NCBI GenBank assembly: GCA_031280435.1
Contig: JAITGS010000137.1
Coordinates: forward strand, 1 to 36,142
Reading direction: 5' to 3'
Origin: Tannerellaceae bacterium
GTDB taxonomy: Bacteria > Bacteroidota > Bacteroidia > Bacteroidales > Tannerellaceae
DNA length: 36,142 nucleotides
The notes under the pieces are model-generated. The model worked only from the letters and a program-made list of their open reading frames with translations, did not search any database and was not told the DNA's origin. Position 1 is the first letter of the stretch. Every line of letters starts with the position of its first letter. A program made the translations under genes and the position numbers. Positions 17,401 to 25,099 of the stretch are shown here, one piece after another.

Positions 17401-17600
17401 CGGGCGAAAAGTATCGTCCGGATCGTATTATGCTGCACAATGACGGAGTTATAATTGTCGACTACAAATTCGGAGAACGTAAACGTCCGGAAGATCGCCG
17501 CCAGGTGGGCAGCTACATGGAGCTCGTCGGCAGGATGGGCTATGAAAATGTTGAAGGATACCTGTGGTACGTCAGCCTGGGCGAAGTGGAAAAAGTATAA
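14424..17600 (+). CDS. AddA-like UvrD-family helicase with C-terminal PD-(D/E)XK nuclease
   Basis: This 1058-residue protein is a superfamily 1 helicase for double-strand break repair. Helicase motifs in order are Walker A ASAGAGKT at about 7-14, AVTFTNKATDEM, DEFQDTS at about 387-393, GDVKQSIYRFR, NWRS, LTIHKSKGLGF and YVAFTRAAEEL. The C-terminal nuclease shows HGKLMHE at about 922 and RPDRIM followed by VDYKFGE at about 1012-1018, the RecB-type catalytic core. This arrangement is AddA of the AddAB complex. The partner AddB, often adjacent, is not in this window; the next 600 bp are repeats. It could also be called RecB-like, so I leave the symbol empty. Confidence 0.9.
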   Translation: MLTVYRASAGAGKTHRLTGEYLRMLFEGGEGAFRHILAVTFTNKATDEMKSRIIRELHCLGNGQTSDYAAELASVCSLPEAEIRRKAKKMLTTILHDYGSFGISTIDRFFQQTMRAFVREIGMQGGYSIELDQDVALTEAVDNMLNGLDANPRLLEWLLHFAAGKVEEGNGWDMRKDIMSLGRELFKENYKTLCPDEQASLNKNELNLYRKDLQAIIAATERHARSLGEQGLALMTRFGLQPTDFIRLSTSPFLMFARLAKGEMSEPTATFTGLADNNAGWYSKSTPADTKAQIDAAFGGGLNNCVKAVIELFDKLVDYRTAKESLRFYHALGILSDVSEQIAAWRSERNMMLIADTAELLCRIIDGSDTPFVYEKTGTRIDHYMIDEFQDTSRMQWHNFLPLLSDSLARGMTNLVVGDVKQSIYRFRNSDWKLLDEQIGKDFRADLLREETLEQNWRSAENIIAFNNCMFEVAPAILQSVYNEKLERSTLSEEKKSYYGGRIIEAYAGSRQSVPQPSAGSCGHISIEFLPKDDETDWRDEALNRLPLMIEKLQDAGYRAEEIAILIRRNKDCVPVADALLKYKNEHPGDRYCFDIISDDALQVDRSPSVRFLLLMLRHLNAPANETCRRMAVVAHAFITDPEAGEGCLPQEFPADIAAELEQLSKFSLYEATEGLVRLFADIFPAGEHVFIQAFLDLILEFVQRENSDAERFLRWWSDTSPKHHIAMPDDRNAIRILTIHKSKGLGFRAVIIPFCDWEIDHKPTLPVTLWCRTEVEPFGRLPLVPLRYSEKLASTHFAEDYFEERLQAAIDNLNTMYVAFTRAAEELLIMSPLEPPKKKKDATTTISIASLLRHALETGLGLDAESLLYEQGTSVSPRRRASTPDGAGISMGRLSSVSPHDRLKLRLHSRDFAPTDPRRKHGKLMHEILSSIVTAADILPAIERYRLRGIIDGEEATQLADRLTALLRSPLAAAWFDGSARVRNEAEILSETGEKYRPDRIMLHNDGVIIVDYKFGERKRPEDRRQVGSYMELVGRMGYENVEGYLWYVSLGEVEKV

Positions 17601-17603
17601 ATT

Positions 17604-17767
17604 GCATGGCGACGGCCTTAATCTTTCGCTCGCATCCAAACTCCGCATGGCGACGGCCTCAATCGTTCGCTCGCATCCGAACTCCGCATGGCGACGGCCT
17701 CAATCGTTCGCTCGCAGGCAAACTCCGCATGGCGACGGCCTCAACAAATCACTCGCATCCTGGCTCC
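17604..17767. repeat. 41-bp tandem array, four units
   Basis: Units start at 17604, 17645, 17686 and 17727, exactly 41 bp apart, each opening with gcatggcgacggcct. The array begins three bases after the stop of the AddA-like gene. The fourth unit is diverged in its second half. The array runs without a gap into the next one. Confidence 0.95.
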
Positions 17768-18143
17768 ACGTAGCGTCAGCTAAAAAAAAATTTTTTTAAG
17801 CTTCTGCCGAATGGAAATTGTCTGAAAAATTTTTTTTCAGGCTTTTGCCGATTGGAGAATGTCTGAAAAATAAAATTTCAGGCTTTTGCCAAATAGAAAT
17901 TGTCTAAAAAAATTTTTTTTAAGCTTTTGCCGAATGGAGATTTGTTGAAAAAAAAACTTTCAGGCTTTTGCCAAATGGAGATTGTCTGAAATTTTTTTTT
18001 TCAGGCTTTTGCCGAATGGAAATTGTTTGAAAAATAAAAATTTCAAGCTTTTGCCAAATGGAAATTGCCTGAAAAAATTTTTTTTAAGCTGTTGCCATTT
18101 GGCAACAGACTAAGGGTTTTCAGGGAAGGCTGTCGCCAAATGG
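17768..18143. repeat. 41-bp tandem array of terminator-like units
   Basis: The anchor gccgaatgg/gccaaatgg occurs at 17806, 17847, 17888, 17929, 17970, 18011, 18053, 18094 and 18135, so spacing is 41 bp with one 42. Sequence between anchors varies a lot but length does not. Most units contain an A-run facing a T-run between ctg and cag, which folds as a hairpin. The last full hairpin is ctgttgcca/tggcaacag at 18089-18108. The first unit (17768-17808) has a head resembling the previous array and a tail belonging to this one. Confidence 0.92.
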
Positions 18144-18162
18144 CAAAGGCTTGCCCGGATTT

Positions 18163-18196
18163 TTAAGTGGAAATAGCTTTAGGTATAGCCACTTAA
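18163..18196 (-). terminator. Hairpin downstream of the TPR gene
   Basis: ttaagtgg (18163-18170) pairs with ccacttaa (18189-18196), 13 bp past the TPR gene stop. No T-run follows on the minus strand, so it may stabilise the 3' end rather than terminate. Confidence 0.35.
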
Positions 18197-18208
18197 TGAT
18201 TCAAGGAT

Positions 18209-20296
18209 TCAATTGCCGCTTGTCATCCGCTTGATGATGCTGTAAGCATTGATGATGCCGAGTTCGCCGGCTTTGCTGAGGTCGGCTATGCCGCGATTGG
18301 CGTCGCCTTGCGATAGTCGGGCGAGGCCGCGATTGAAGTAGGCTTCGGCAAAGTCGGGATCGCGCAGTATGGCTTCGTTGTAGTTTTGGATTCCGGCGCG
18401 GAAATCTCGCATGGCGCAGAGGAGGTTAGCTCTATTGAAATATGCGTAGATGAAACCGGGATTGAGGCTGACGACGCGGTCGTAGTCGCGCATGATCATC
18501 TCGTGCTCGTGGGTTCGATGCGAATCGTTGGCAACGGATGAAGATTGGCTTTGAGCGTTAGCGGCCGGCTTAGCAATATTGAGGTTGAGGGTCATGACGT
18601 TGCTTTCGGAGGCAAGGGAGGGCGTGGACTGCGACAGCTCATACTCAAGCTGTTTGTATCGCAGCACGGCCCGGTTGAAGTAGGCCATGGCGAAGGAGGA
18701 GTCGCGCTCTATGGCCGTATTGTAGTCGCGGATGGCCTCCGAAAAGTCTTGCACGAGCATAAAGTCGAGGGCGCGCCCGAAGTAGAGGTTAGCATTGCGC
18801 GGCTCCTTTTCTATTGCTGCCGAATATTGGTCGATGGATGCAAAATGAGCCGCCACCTGATCTTCTGTTAAGGCCGCTTCTTCGTTTGTCAAAATCAGTT
18901 TGTGCGACAACAATCTTCGCGCATTGAAGTCCTCAACCATCTTGTCGTAGTAAACGATTTTCTTCACCGCATTGGGCTTTTCGTAGAATGTCAGTACGAA
19001 TTGCGGTTCGAGGTCTACCCTCACGTTGCGATCCTGCACTCGCCCGCGAACGTCGCTCTGATACTGGCTGCGCCGCTCGTCGTCTTTGTCATATACCACG
19101 AGGCGGTTAAACTTATTGATGTTTTTGTCGGACTCCTCACGGGTGTTTTTGTCGGCAAGCGTATCCGACGGATCTTGCGACGCTGCGCCCTGCCGACGCT
19201 CCTTTGTCAGGCGCTCTTCTATTTGGAAGGCTGTCCACGAGTCGCGGTCGGCTCCGGCATTGTCGCGCATTTTGCGTTTGGCTTCGGAGCGGCTGTAATA
19301 AGCCGGGATAAAGTTCGGATACTGATCGATCACAACCGAAAAGTCTTGTATGGCTCCGGCATAGTCGCCCGTTTCATGTCGGAGCAGGGCGCGATTATAG
19401 TAGGCCATATAGTTTTGAGGCTCAACCTCTATGACGACGTCAAAGTCCTCGATGGCACGGTTGTTGTCTCCCACCTGAAAGCGCAGCAGTCCGCGGTTGA
19501 AACGTGCGATGCGGTTGCGCGAGTCGAAGCTGATTACCTGGTCATAATCGGCCATGGCTCCCCGCAAATCATTCATGTGATAGCGAACCAGTCCGCGATT
19601 AATGTAATAGCCGTTCTCGCGGGTGTTTAGGCGGATGGCCTCGTTGAGGTCGGCCAGGGCGCCTTTCATGTTGTTCATCTGATAGTAAACAATGGCCCGG
19701 TTGCCATAGGCCGGCGCGTAATACGGATCGAGTTCTATGGCTTTATCGTAGTTCTGCAATGCGAGTATTGTATCTTCTTTTTCCATATACATCGCTCCCC
19801 TTGTGATGTAACTCATGGCATATTTGGGGTGGGCTGCGATTAGTTCGTCGAAGACTTGCTCGGCTCCGCCGTAATCTTTCTTCTGTATGAAGGCGATGGC
19901 CTGGTTGACCAGCATCTGCCGGTCTTCGCGTTTAAGCTCCAGACCTTTCCGGTAATCGGCTATGGCTCCGTCAAAATTGTCCATACTTTGCCGGGAGATT
20001 CCTCTTGCAAAATATACCTGAGGCAGGAACGGATTGCGATCTATGCAAAGCGAACAGTCTTCCTCGGCTCCCTTATAGTCGTCGAGATTGATTTTCGCAA
20101 CGGCGCGATAAAAGTATGGCTCGGCAAGCCATGGTTTAGCCTTGATCACCTGGTTGAAATATTGTATCGACAACACATAATCTTCAAAGTATAAAGCATT
20201 ACGACCAATGGACAGTACCCTGTCGGTATTGAGCTGCCCTATCAGGACAGGAAGGCAACATACTTGCAGCAGGAAAAACAATATCACTCTCTTCAT
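18209..20296 (-). CDS. Secreted tetratricopeptide-repeat protein
   Basis: This 695-residue protein has a signal peptide (LFFLLQVCCLPVLIG, residues about 5-20). About nine or ten TPR units fill residues 25-370, each with the A-x-x-Y/F-N-R-A pattern (for example YAPAYGNRAIVYYQM, NYMAYYNRALLRHE). A charged, low-complexity linker covers about 370-480, and further TPR units fill 490-690. TPR arrays are protein-binding scaffolds; the partner is unknown. The ECF sigma gene lies 67 bp upstream on the same strand, so the two may be co-transcribed. Similar TPR proteins occur widely in Bacteroidetes, without a specific role. Confidence 0.9.
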   Translation of the reverse strand: MKRVILFFLLQVCCLPVLIGQLNTDRVLSIGRNALYFEDYVLSIQYFNQVIKAKPWLAEPYFYRAVAKINLDDYKGAEEDCSLCIDRNPFLPQVYFARGISRQSMDNFDGAIADYRKGLELKREDRQMLVNQAIAFIQKKDYGGAEQVFDELIAAHPKYAMSYITRGAMYMEKEDTILALQNYDKAIELDPYYAPAYGNRAIVYYQMNNMKGALADLNEAIRLNTRENGYYINRGLVRYHMNDLRGAMADYDQVISFDSRNRIARFNRGLLRFQVGDNNRAIEDFDVVIEVEPQNYMAYYNRALLRHETGDYAGAIQDFSVVIDQYPNFIPAYYSRSEAKRKMRDNAGADRDSWTAFQIEERLTKERRQGAASQDPSDTLADKNTREESDKNINKFNRLVVYDKDDERRSQYQSDVRGRVQDRNVRVDLEPQFVLTFYEKPNAVKKIVYYDKMVEDFNARRLLSHKLILTNEEAALTEDQVAAHFASIDQYSAAIEKEPRNANLYFGRALDFMLVQDFSEAIRDYNTAIERDSSFAMAYFNRAVLRYKQLEYELSQSTPSLASESNVMTLNLNIAKPAANAQSQSSSVANDSHRTHEHEMIMRDYDRVVSLNPGFIYAYFNRANLLCAMRDFRAGIQNYNEAILRDPDFAEAYFNRGLARLSQGDANRGIADLSKAGELGIINAYSIIKRMTSGN

Positions 20297-20363
20297 ATTT
20301 AACTCGTTGTTGATCTGTTAAAACATCAAACAAATGTATTCATAATTAGCTGACGTTCATAAT

Positions 20364-20909
20364 TCATAATTGCCGGAGGCTTTGACGTATGGCGGAGAGG
20401 GCGGCCGAGATGTGTTTCTCTACGGCTTTGACGCTGATGCCCAGGCGGAGGGCGGTCTGCTGATTGCTTAGCTGCTCGGAGCGGCTCAGGCGGAACACTT
20501 CGCGGCGCCTGGCGGGGAAGCCGGATATGAGGCGCTCTACCCTGGCGCTCATTTCTTTGAGGAGATACTCGCTGTACGGATTATTGCCGGCGGCTTCGAG
20601 GTTGATCAGCTCGCCGGCGGCATCGTGGCCGCTAACTGTTTTAAGCACTGCAAGCGAGGCCAGATAATCGAGGCATTTGTGGTGCGTGGCCCTGTGCAGA
20701 TAGGGGGCAAGGGGCGAGCCGAGGTCTATCTGTTCGCGCCTGAGCCATACGGACATGAATACGTCCTGCACTATATCCTCCGCCGCATGACGGTTGGCCA
20801 GCAGGCGGCCTGCATATTGCAGCAATGCCGGATAATGAGCCCGGAACAGCTCGCCGAAGGCTGCCCTTCCGCAAGCTTCATCATCGTTCTTGCCCGGCTT
20901 TTTCATCAC
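20364..20909 (-). CDS. ECF-type RNA polymerase sigma-70 factor
   Basis: This 181-residue sigma factor has a region 2 segment (FGELFRAHYPALLQYAGRLL, then HAAEDIVQDVFMSVW) and a region 4 helix-turn-helix (LSNQQTALRLGISVKAVEKHISAALSAIRQ). It belongs to the FecI-like group common in Bacteroidetes. No FecR-type anti-sigma gene is adjacent; the next gene on its strand is the TPR protein. A 23-bp repeat array and a sulfatase gene lie upstream of it. Its targets are unknown. Confidence 0.93.
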   Translation of the reverse strand: MMKKPGKNDDEACGRAAFGELFRAHYPALLQYAGRLLANRHAAEDIVQDVFMSVWLRREQIDLGSPLAPYLHRATHHKCLDYLASLAVLKTVSGHDAAGELINLEAAGNNPYSEYLLKEMSARVERLISGFPARRREVFRLSRSEQLSNQQTALRLGISVKAVEKHISAALSAIRQSLRQL

Positions 20910-21043
20910 CCTATATTTTTTGCTCTCCTACACATTATATATAATATATCTATTCATATAGCCAACAAAGTTTTAGGCCGGCGAATATAATAATTCCGAA
21001 TTATAAACGGCGAATCCCGGATTGCAAGACCGCCATTCTCCTC

Positions 21044-21217
21044 ACCGGCGCACGAGCATGCTCCTCACCGGCGCACGAGCATTCACCGCATCGGCGCACG
21101 AGCATTCACCGCACCGGCGCACGAGCATTCTCCTCACCGGCGCACGAGCATTCACCACACCGGCGCACGAGCATGCACCGCACCGGCGCACGAGCATGCT
21201 CCACATCGGCGCACGAG
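21044..21217. repeat. 23-bp tandem repeat array
   Basis: Units start at 21044, 21067, 21090, 21113, 21136, 21159, 21182 and 21205 (the last partial), exactly 23 bp apart, with the core ccggcgcacgagcat. Units with gagcatgctc carry a 10-bp palindrome. It lies between the ECF sigma gene and the terminator region of the first sulfatase gene. Confidence 0.95.
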
Positions 21218-21310
21218 AAATAGTGAATTATGAATAAAACTTGGCGGCTTTTTGGCTATTGCCCATTTAGGGGATCGCGAAACGAGCGTTAAGGTCGGAG
21301 CTAAATGGAA

Positions 21311-21352
21311 ATTCGGCTGATCGCCGGATTTTCGTGCGGGTCACAGCCGAAT
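21311..21352 (-). terminator. Hairpin downstream of the first sulfatase gene
   Basis: attcggctg (21311-21319) pairs with cagccgaat (21344-21352) around a 24-nt loop, 31 bp past the stop at 21384. No strong T-run follows. Confidence 0.4.
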
Positions 21353-21383
21353 TATCATGGTTCATAATTCGAAAAGTGCGGGA

Positions 21384-22826
21384 TTAATGCAGCGAGCCTG
21401 CCGGGCGGCGATTGGGGCCGGGGCGGTTGGTGAGGTTGTCGCCAAGGTCGGCGCGAGCTTCTTCGGCAATCTTTAGCAGGCTGTCAACCACTTCGGGATA
21501 GGTCTCCCGCACGTCGTAGCGCTCGCCGGGGTCTCGATGCAGGTCGAAGAGCGAAAGCTCAACGCGCCGTCGGGCCGTCGGGCCGGGATAGCCGTCGTTG
21601 GCCGGGACGAGATAGGCGCGATGCTCATGGGGCAGCACAAGCTTGAAGCGCTCGTTTCGCACGGCCTCAAGGTCGTTCTTCTCATAATAGTAATAGAAAC
21701 TTTTGCGGGGAGATGCTCCCGGCTCGGCCTTCAGCAGCGGCATGAGGCTCGTGCCGTCGATGCGGCGGGAGGGTAGGGGAGAGGCTGTCGCTTCGGCAAG
21801 CGTGGGGAGTATGTCTATGGTGGAAGCCAGGCGATTGCATACGGCGCCTGCGGGAATCACTTCGGGCCATCGCATCAGGCATGCCACCCTCTGGCCGCCT
21901 TCGAAGGATGTGCCCTTGCCCTCGCGCATGCCCGCCGCGCTGCCCGCATGGTTCCCGAAGTTGAGCCATGGGCCGTTGTCGGAGGTGAAGATGACAAGCG
22001 TGTTGCGGTCGAGACCTTGCTCGCGCAGGGCGGCCATTATCTGCTCAAGGCTCCAGTCTATCTCCATGATGACGTCGCCAAACAGCCCGTTCTCGCTCTT
22101 GCCCTTAAACTTGTCGGATACGGCCAGCGGCACGTGGGGCATGGAGTGGGCTACGTAAAGGAAGAAGGGCTTGTCGCTGTGATTGCGGATAAAGCGGACG
22201 GCCCTCTCGGTGTACAGCGTTGTGAGCTCGGCCTGGTCGGCAAGGGTGCGGATGTCGCGCGCGCGCTCGTTGCCGTCGATGAGCGGCAGCACGGGATAGG
22301 CAAGCTTGTTGGGCAGGTTGGAGGCCTCGGTAACGGGCCGGCCTGCATAGTCCACCGGCCACATGTCGTTGGAATAAGGCAGCCCCAGATAGTCGTCGAA
22401 TCCGTTCTGAAGCGGAAGGAACTGCCTGTGGTGGCCCAAATGCCACTTGCCTACTATGCCGCATGCATAGCCGCTCTTCTTCAGCACCTCGGCAATGGTT
22501 TCTTCGTCGGCGTGAATACCAATGGTTTGGCTGGGGCTTAATGCATGGCTAATGCCTATTCGGTTGGGATAGCATCCGGTGAGAAGGCCGGCGCGCGATG
22601 CACTGCTGACGGCCTGGGCGCAGTAGAATTGCGAGAAGAACATGCCTTCGCGCGCCAGCCGGTCGATGTTGGGCGTGGAGTAACCCGTGGCTCCGGTCAC
22701 GCCCAGGTCGCCGTATCCCAGGTCGTCAATGAAGAAGAGAACTATGTTTGGCGACGTCTGTGCCCCGGCAAACGAGGCGCCGAGCAGAGCTCCGGTCGCA
22801 AGCAGAATCTGTTTAGCTGTTTTCAT
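21384..22826 (-). CDS. Serine-type sulfatase (arylsulfatase A-like)
   Basis: This 480-residue exported S1-family sulfatase has a signal peptide ending near GAQ (residue 23). Metal-binding aspartates are in FFIDDLGYGD. The signature S-S-A-S-R-A-G-L-L-T-G has S74 as the residue expected to become formylglycine. GKWHLGHH supplies Lys/His and FTSDNGPW the later metal ligands. It would remove sulfate esters from a glycan in the periplasm or outside. Its start is 26 bp after the next sulfatase stop, so the pair forms an operon. Maturation would need anSME, whose gene is at 34236-35420. Confidence 0.95.
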   Translation of the reverse strand: MKTAKQILLATGALLGASFAGAQTSPNIVLFFIDDLGYGDLGVTGATGYSTPNIDRLAREGMFFSQFYCAQAVSSASRAGLLTGCYPNRIGISHALSPSQTIGIHADEETIAEVLKKSGYACGIVGKWHLGHHRQFLPLQNGFDDYLGLPYSNDMWPVDYAGRPVTEASNLPNKLAYPVLPLIDGNERARDIRTLADQAELTTLYTERAVRFIRNHSDKPFFLYVAHSMPHVPLAVSDKFKGKSENGLFGDVIMEIDWSLEQIMAALREQGLDRNTLVIFTSDNGPWLNFGNHAGSAAGMREGKGTSFEGGQRVACLMRWPEVIPAGAVCNRLASTIDILPTLAEATASPLPSRRIDGTSLMPLLKAEPGASPRKSFYYYYEKNDLEAVRNERFKLVLPHEHRAYLVPANDGYPGPTARRRVELSLFDLHRDPGERYDVRETYPEVVDSLLKIAEEARADLGDNLTNRPGPNRRPAGSLH

Positions 22827-22852
22827 AGATACATATATATATAATGTGTAGA

Positions 22853-24394
22853 TTAATATGCGCCGCGGTTGCGATGGTCGAAGTGCTGCCGCTCGGTGCG
22901 CTTGAGTGGGATGCTCATGCCTCCGGTGCTTTCCAGCCAGTCGTAGAGGTCATGATTGAGGCTGCGGATAGTATCCTGATGTTCGGGCGATGCGATGAGG
23001 TTACGCATTTCGTAAGGATCCTCCTGCAAGTCGTAGAACTCGTTAGTATCCCAAACGCCGTGGTAACGGATGTACTTGTAGCGGTCGGTACGCACGCCGT
23101 GCATAGTAGGCGTCTGCGGAAACTCGTGCTCCCAATAGTATTCGTAGAAGATGCGCTCGCGCCATGCCGGCAGCTCTCCCCGCAGTAGCGGCACAAAGGA
23201 GTAGCCCACCATCTGCGGAGCCCTCTCCAGGCCAAGGTAATCGAGCACCGTTGGAGCTATGTCGACGTTCTGCACCATCCTGTCCACCACCGTTCCCGCT
23301 TTCAGGAGCTCAGGGCACCATGCCAGCATAGGCACCCGAACGGATTCTTCGTAGAACTGCCGCTTGTCGATTAGCCCATGCTCGCCCCAGGCAAAGCCGT
23401 TGTCGCCCATGTAAACAACTAAAGTATTACGATCGAGGCCGGCCTCGGTGAGGTAGTCCATCACGGCTCCAACGCTCTCGTCAACCGACAGCAGCGTCTC
23501 GCAATAGTTCCTGACCTGCACGTCCCATGGCCTGCCGTGATACGAATAGTCTACGCCATGCCAGCTCTCGCGCTGGTTCTTCACCCAGTCGGGCATCATA
23601 GCATCGCCGTACCAATCCCTTCCGGATGCAGCATGACCCGTAGCAGTATCAATGCTCGGCAGCTGCTTCAGCCCGTACTCCGGACTGCGGAACGACGGAG
23701 GCACAGGAACAGGCTTGCCGGCATAGCGTCCGCGATGCCGCCCGGCCGGCGAAAAGTTATCGTGCACGCCCTTGTGGGAGAGATAAACGAAGAAAGGCTT
23801 GCCCGATTCCTTCTGCTGCTTCATGAAATCTATGGCATGCGTAGTGAGCAGGTCGGTAACATAGGCGCTGTCGGAATACTGCACCCATGCTCCGTTAGTA
23901 TTGATCCGTGGGTTATAATATTCGCCCTGCCCGCGGAATCCCTCCCAGTGATCGAAGCCCGGCTGAGGGTCGCCCGAATCATTGCCCATGTGCCATTTCC
24001 CGAAGAAAGCCGTTCGGTATCCGGCCTTCTGCAGATACTCCGGAAAGAAAGTCAATCCGTCGGGCAGCGGCGCCGAGTTATCAACAACCTTGTGAGAGTG
24101 CGAATACATCCCGGTGAGTATAGAAGCCCGGCTGGGCGACGATAGCGAAGTCGTCACAAAGGCATTCCGGATGTGCGCACCCTGCGCCGCCATCCTGTCA
24201 AGATGAGGCGTTTGCAGCCAAGGCACCCGCTGCATGAATCCAAGAAAGTCGTAGCGATGATCATCCGACAGAATAAAGACCACGTTGCGAGGCACAGTAG
24301 CTGCCGCCGGCTCGCCGGCCTCGGCAGCATTAGATGAAAACGCCCCTCCAAAGCCGCAAGCCAAGATAATAGGAGCTAATGCATGTGTATTCAT
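22853..24394 (-). CDS. Serine-type sulfatase, N-acetylglucosamine-6-sulfatase-like
   Basis: This 513-residue exported sulfatase has metal-binding SDDHRYDFLGF and the signature S85-S-P-S-R-A-S-I-L-T-G, so S85 is the formylglycine precursor. The segments VTTSLSSPSRASILTGMYSHSH, AFFGKWHMGN and PGFDHWEGFRGQG resemble the Bacteroides GlcNAc-6-O-sulfatases that act on heparin and host glycans (S1_11 group as I remember it); subfamily is not certain. The MGDNGFAWGEHG block gives further metal ligands. It is the first gene of a two-sulfatase operon with its own promoter at 24473-24502. Confidence 0.93.
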   Translation of the reverse strand: MNTHALAPIILACGFGGAFSSNAAEAGEPAAATVPRNVVFILSDDHRYDFLGFMQRVPWLQTPHLDRMAAQGAHIRNAFVTTSLSSPSRASILTGMYSHSHKVVDNSAPLPDGLTFFPEYLQKAGYRTAFFGKWHMGNDSGDPQPGFDHWEGFRGQGEYYNPRINTNGAWVQYSDSAYVTDLLTTHAIDFMKQQKESGKPFFVYLSHKGVHDNFSPAGRHRGRYAGKPVPVPPSFRSPEYGLKQLPSIDTATGHAASGRDWYGDAMMPDWVKNQRESWHGVDYSYHGRPWDVQVRNYCETLLSVDESVGAVMDYLTEAGLDRNTLVVYMGDNGFAWGEHGLIDKRQFYEESVRVPMLAWCPELLKAGTVVDRMVQNVDIAPTVLDYLGLERAPQMVGYSFVPLLRGELPAWRERIFYEYYWEHEFPQTPTMHGVRTDRYKYIRYHGVWDTNEFYDLQEDPYEMRNLIASPEHQDTIRSLNHDLYDWLESTGGMSIPLKRTERQHFDHRNRGAY

Positions 24395-24447
24395 AATAAG
24401 TGATTAAAAAAGGATGAGTTGTTTGTGGGGATATGAGGTAAAATCCA

Positions 24448-24465
24448 GGCCGGAACTGTCCGGCC
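24448..24465 (-). promoter_or_regulatory. Hairpin at the predicted 5' end of the sulfatase mRNA
   Basis: ggccgga and tccggcc pair perfectly around a 4-nt loop. The predicted transcription start (near 24467, minus) lies just before it, so the transcript would begin with this GC-rich hairpin. Confidence 0.5.
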
Positions 24466-24472
24466 GGCGGGA

Positions 24473-24502
24473 TAAAGATAGTGATCAATCCGGAGGGACA
24501 AA
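24473..24502 (-). promoter_or_regulatory. Promoter of the two-sulfatase operon
   Basis: On the minus strand TTTG (24502-24499), an 18-bp spacer and TATCTTTA (24480-24473) fit the Bacteroidetes promoter with one mismatch. The leader to the ATG at 24394 is about 72 nt. Confidence 0.6.
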
Positions 24503-24636
24503 CATAAGGCAGGTATTCCAGGGGCAAACCATTTAAATCTGAGCTTATTGCATAAGGATATATTTACCTTGCTTCCGATTTTCCCGTATCATTTTAATCT
24601 GTGATTGCCTTAAATTCTTTGCCATGATGCCCTCTC

Positions 24637-24973
24637 AAAATCGCATTTGCCTGCGAAAAACAGATTCGGCAGAATGCGATTTCACATTAGCCTGCGAAAA
24701 ACAGATTCGGCAGAATGCGATTTCACATTAGCTTGCGAAAAACAGATTCGGCAGAATGCGATTTCGCATTAGCTTGCGAAAAACAGATTCGGCAGAATGC
24801 GATTTCTCTTTGGCTTGCGAAAAACAGATTCGGCAGAATGCGATTTCTCTTTGGCTTGCGAAAAACAGATTCGGCAGAATGCGATTTCGCATTAGCTTGC
24901 GAAAAACAGATTTGACAGAATGCGATTTCACATTAGCTTGCGAAAAACAGATTCGGCAGAATGCGATTTCAGG
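24637..24973. repeat. 41-bp tandem array, eight units
   Basis: cagattcggcagaatgcg (one unit has cagatttgacag) starts at 24661, 24702, 24743, 24784, 24825, 24866, 24907 and 24948, exactly 41 bp apart. A degenerate partial unit precedes it. The segment between tgcgattt and the next gcgaaa varies (cacattagc, cgcattagc, ctctttggc). Units with aatgcg-attt-cgcatt carry a 6-bp hairpin. Open frames through the array on both strands reflect missing stops, not genes. The array separates the third sulfatase from the two-sulfatase operon. Confidence 0.96.
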
Positions 24974-25099
24974 AAGGCTTCAGCCGGGAAAAATGCGGCT
25001 GTTGCGATCTTGCATGGCTTTGCGGAGAACCAGATTGCCTTAACAAAGGATTTCATTTGTTTGTGAATATCTTTTTTGCACTGCCGATCAGATGCTTCT

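Noticed and set aside
17604..18143. CRISPR array
   Set aside because: Units follow each other without unique spacers of constant length and there are no cas genes in the window. The same holds for the other arrays.
24715..25043. Open frames on both strands over the 41-bp array
   Set aside because: The repeat lacks stops in several frames; the peptides only mirror the array.
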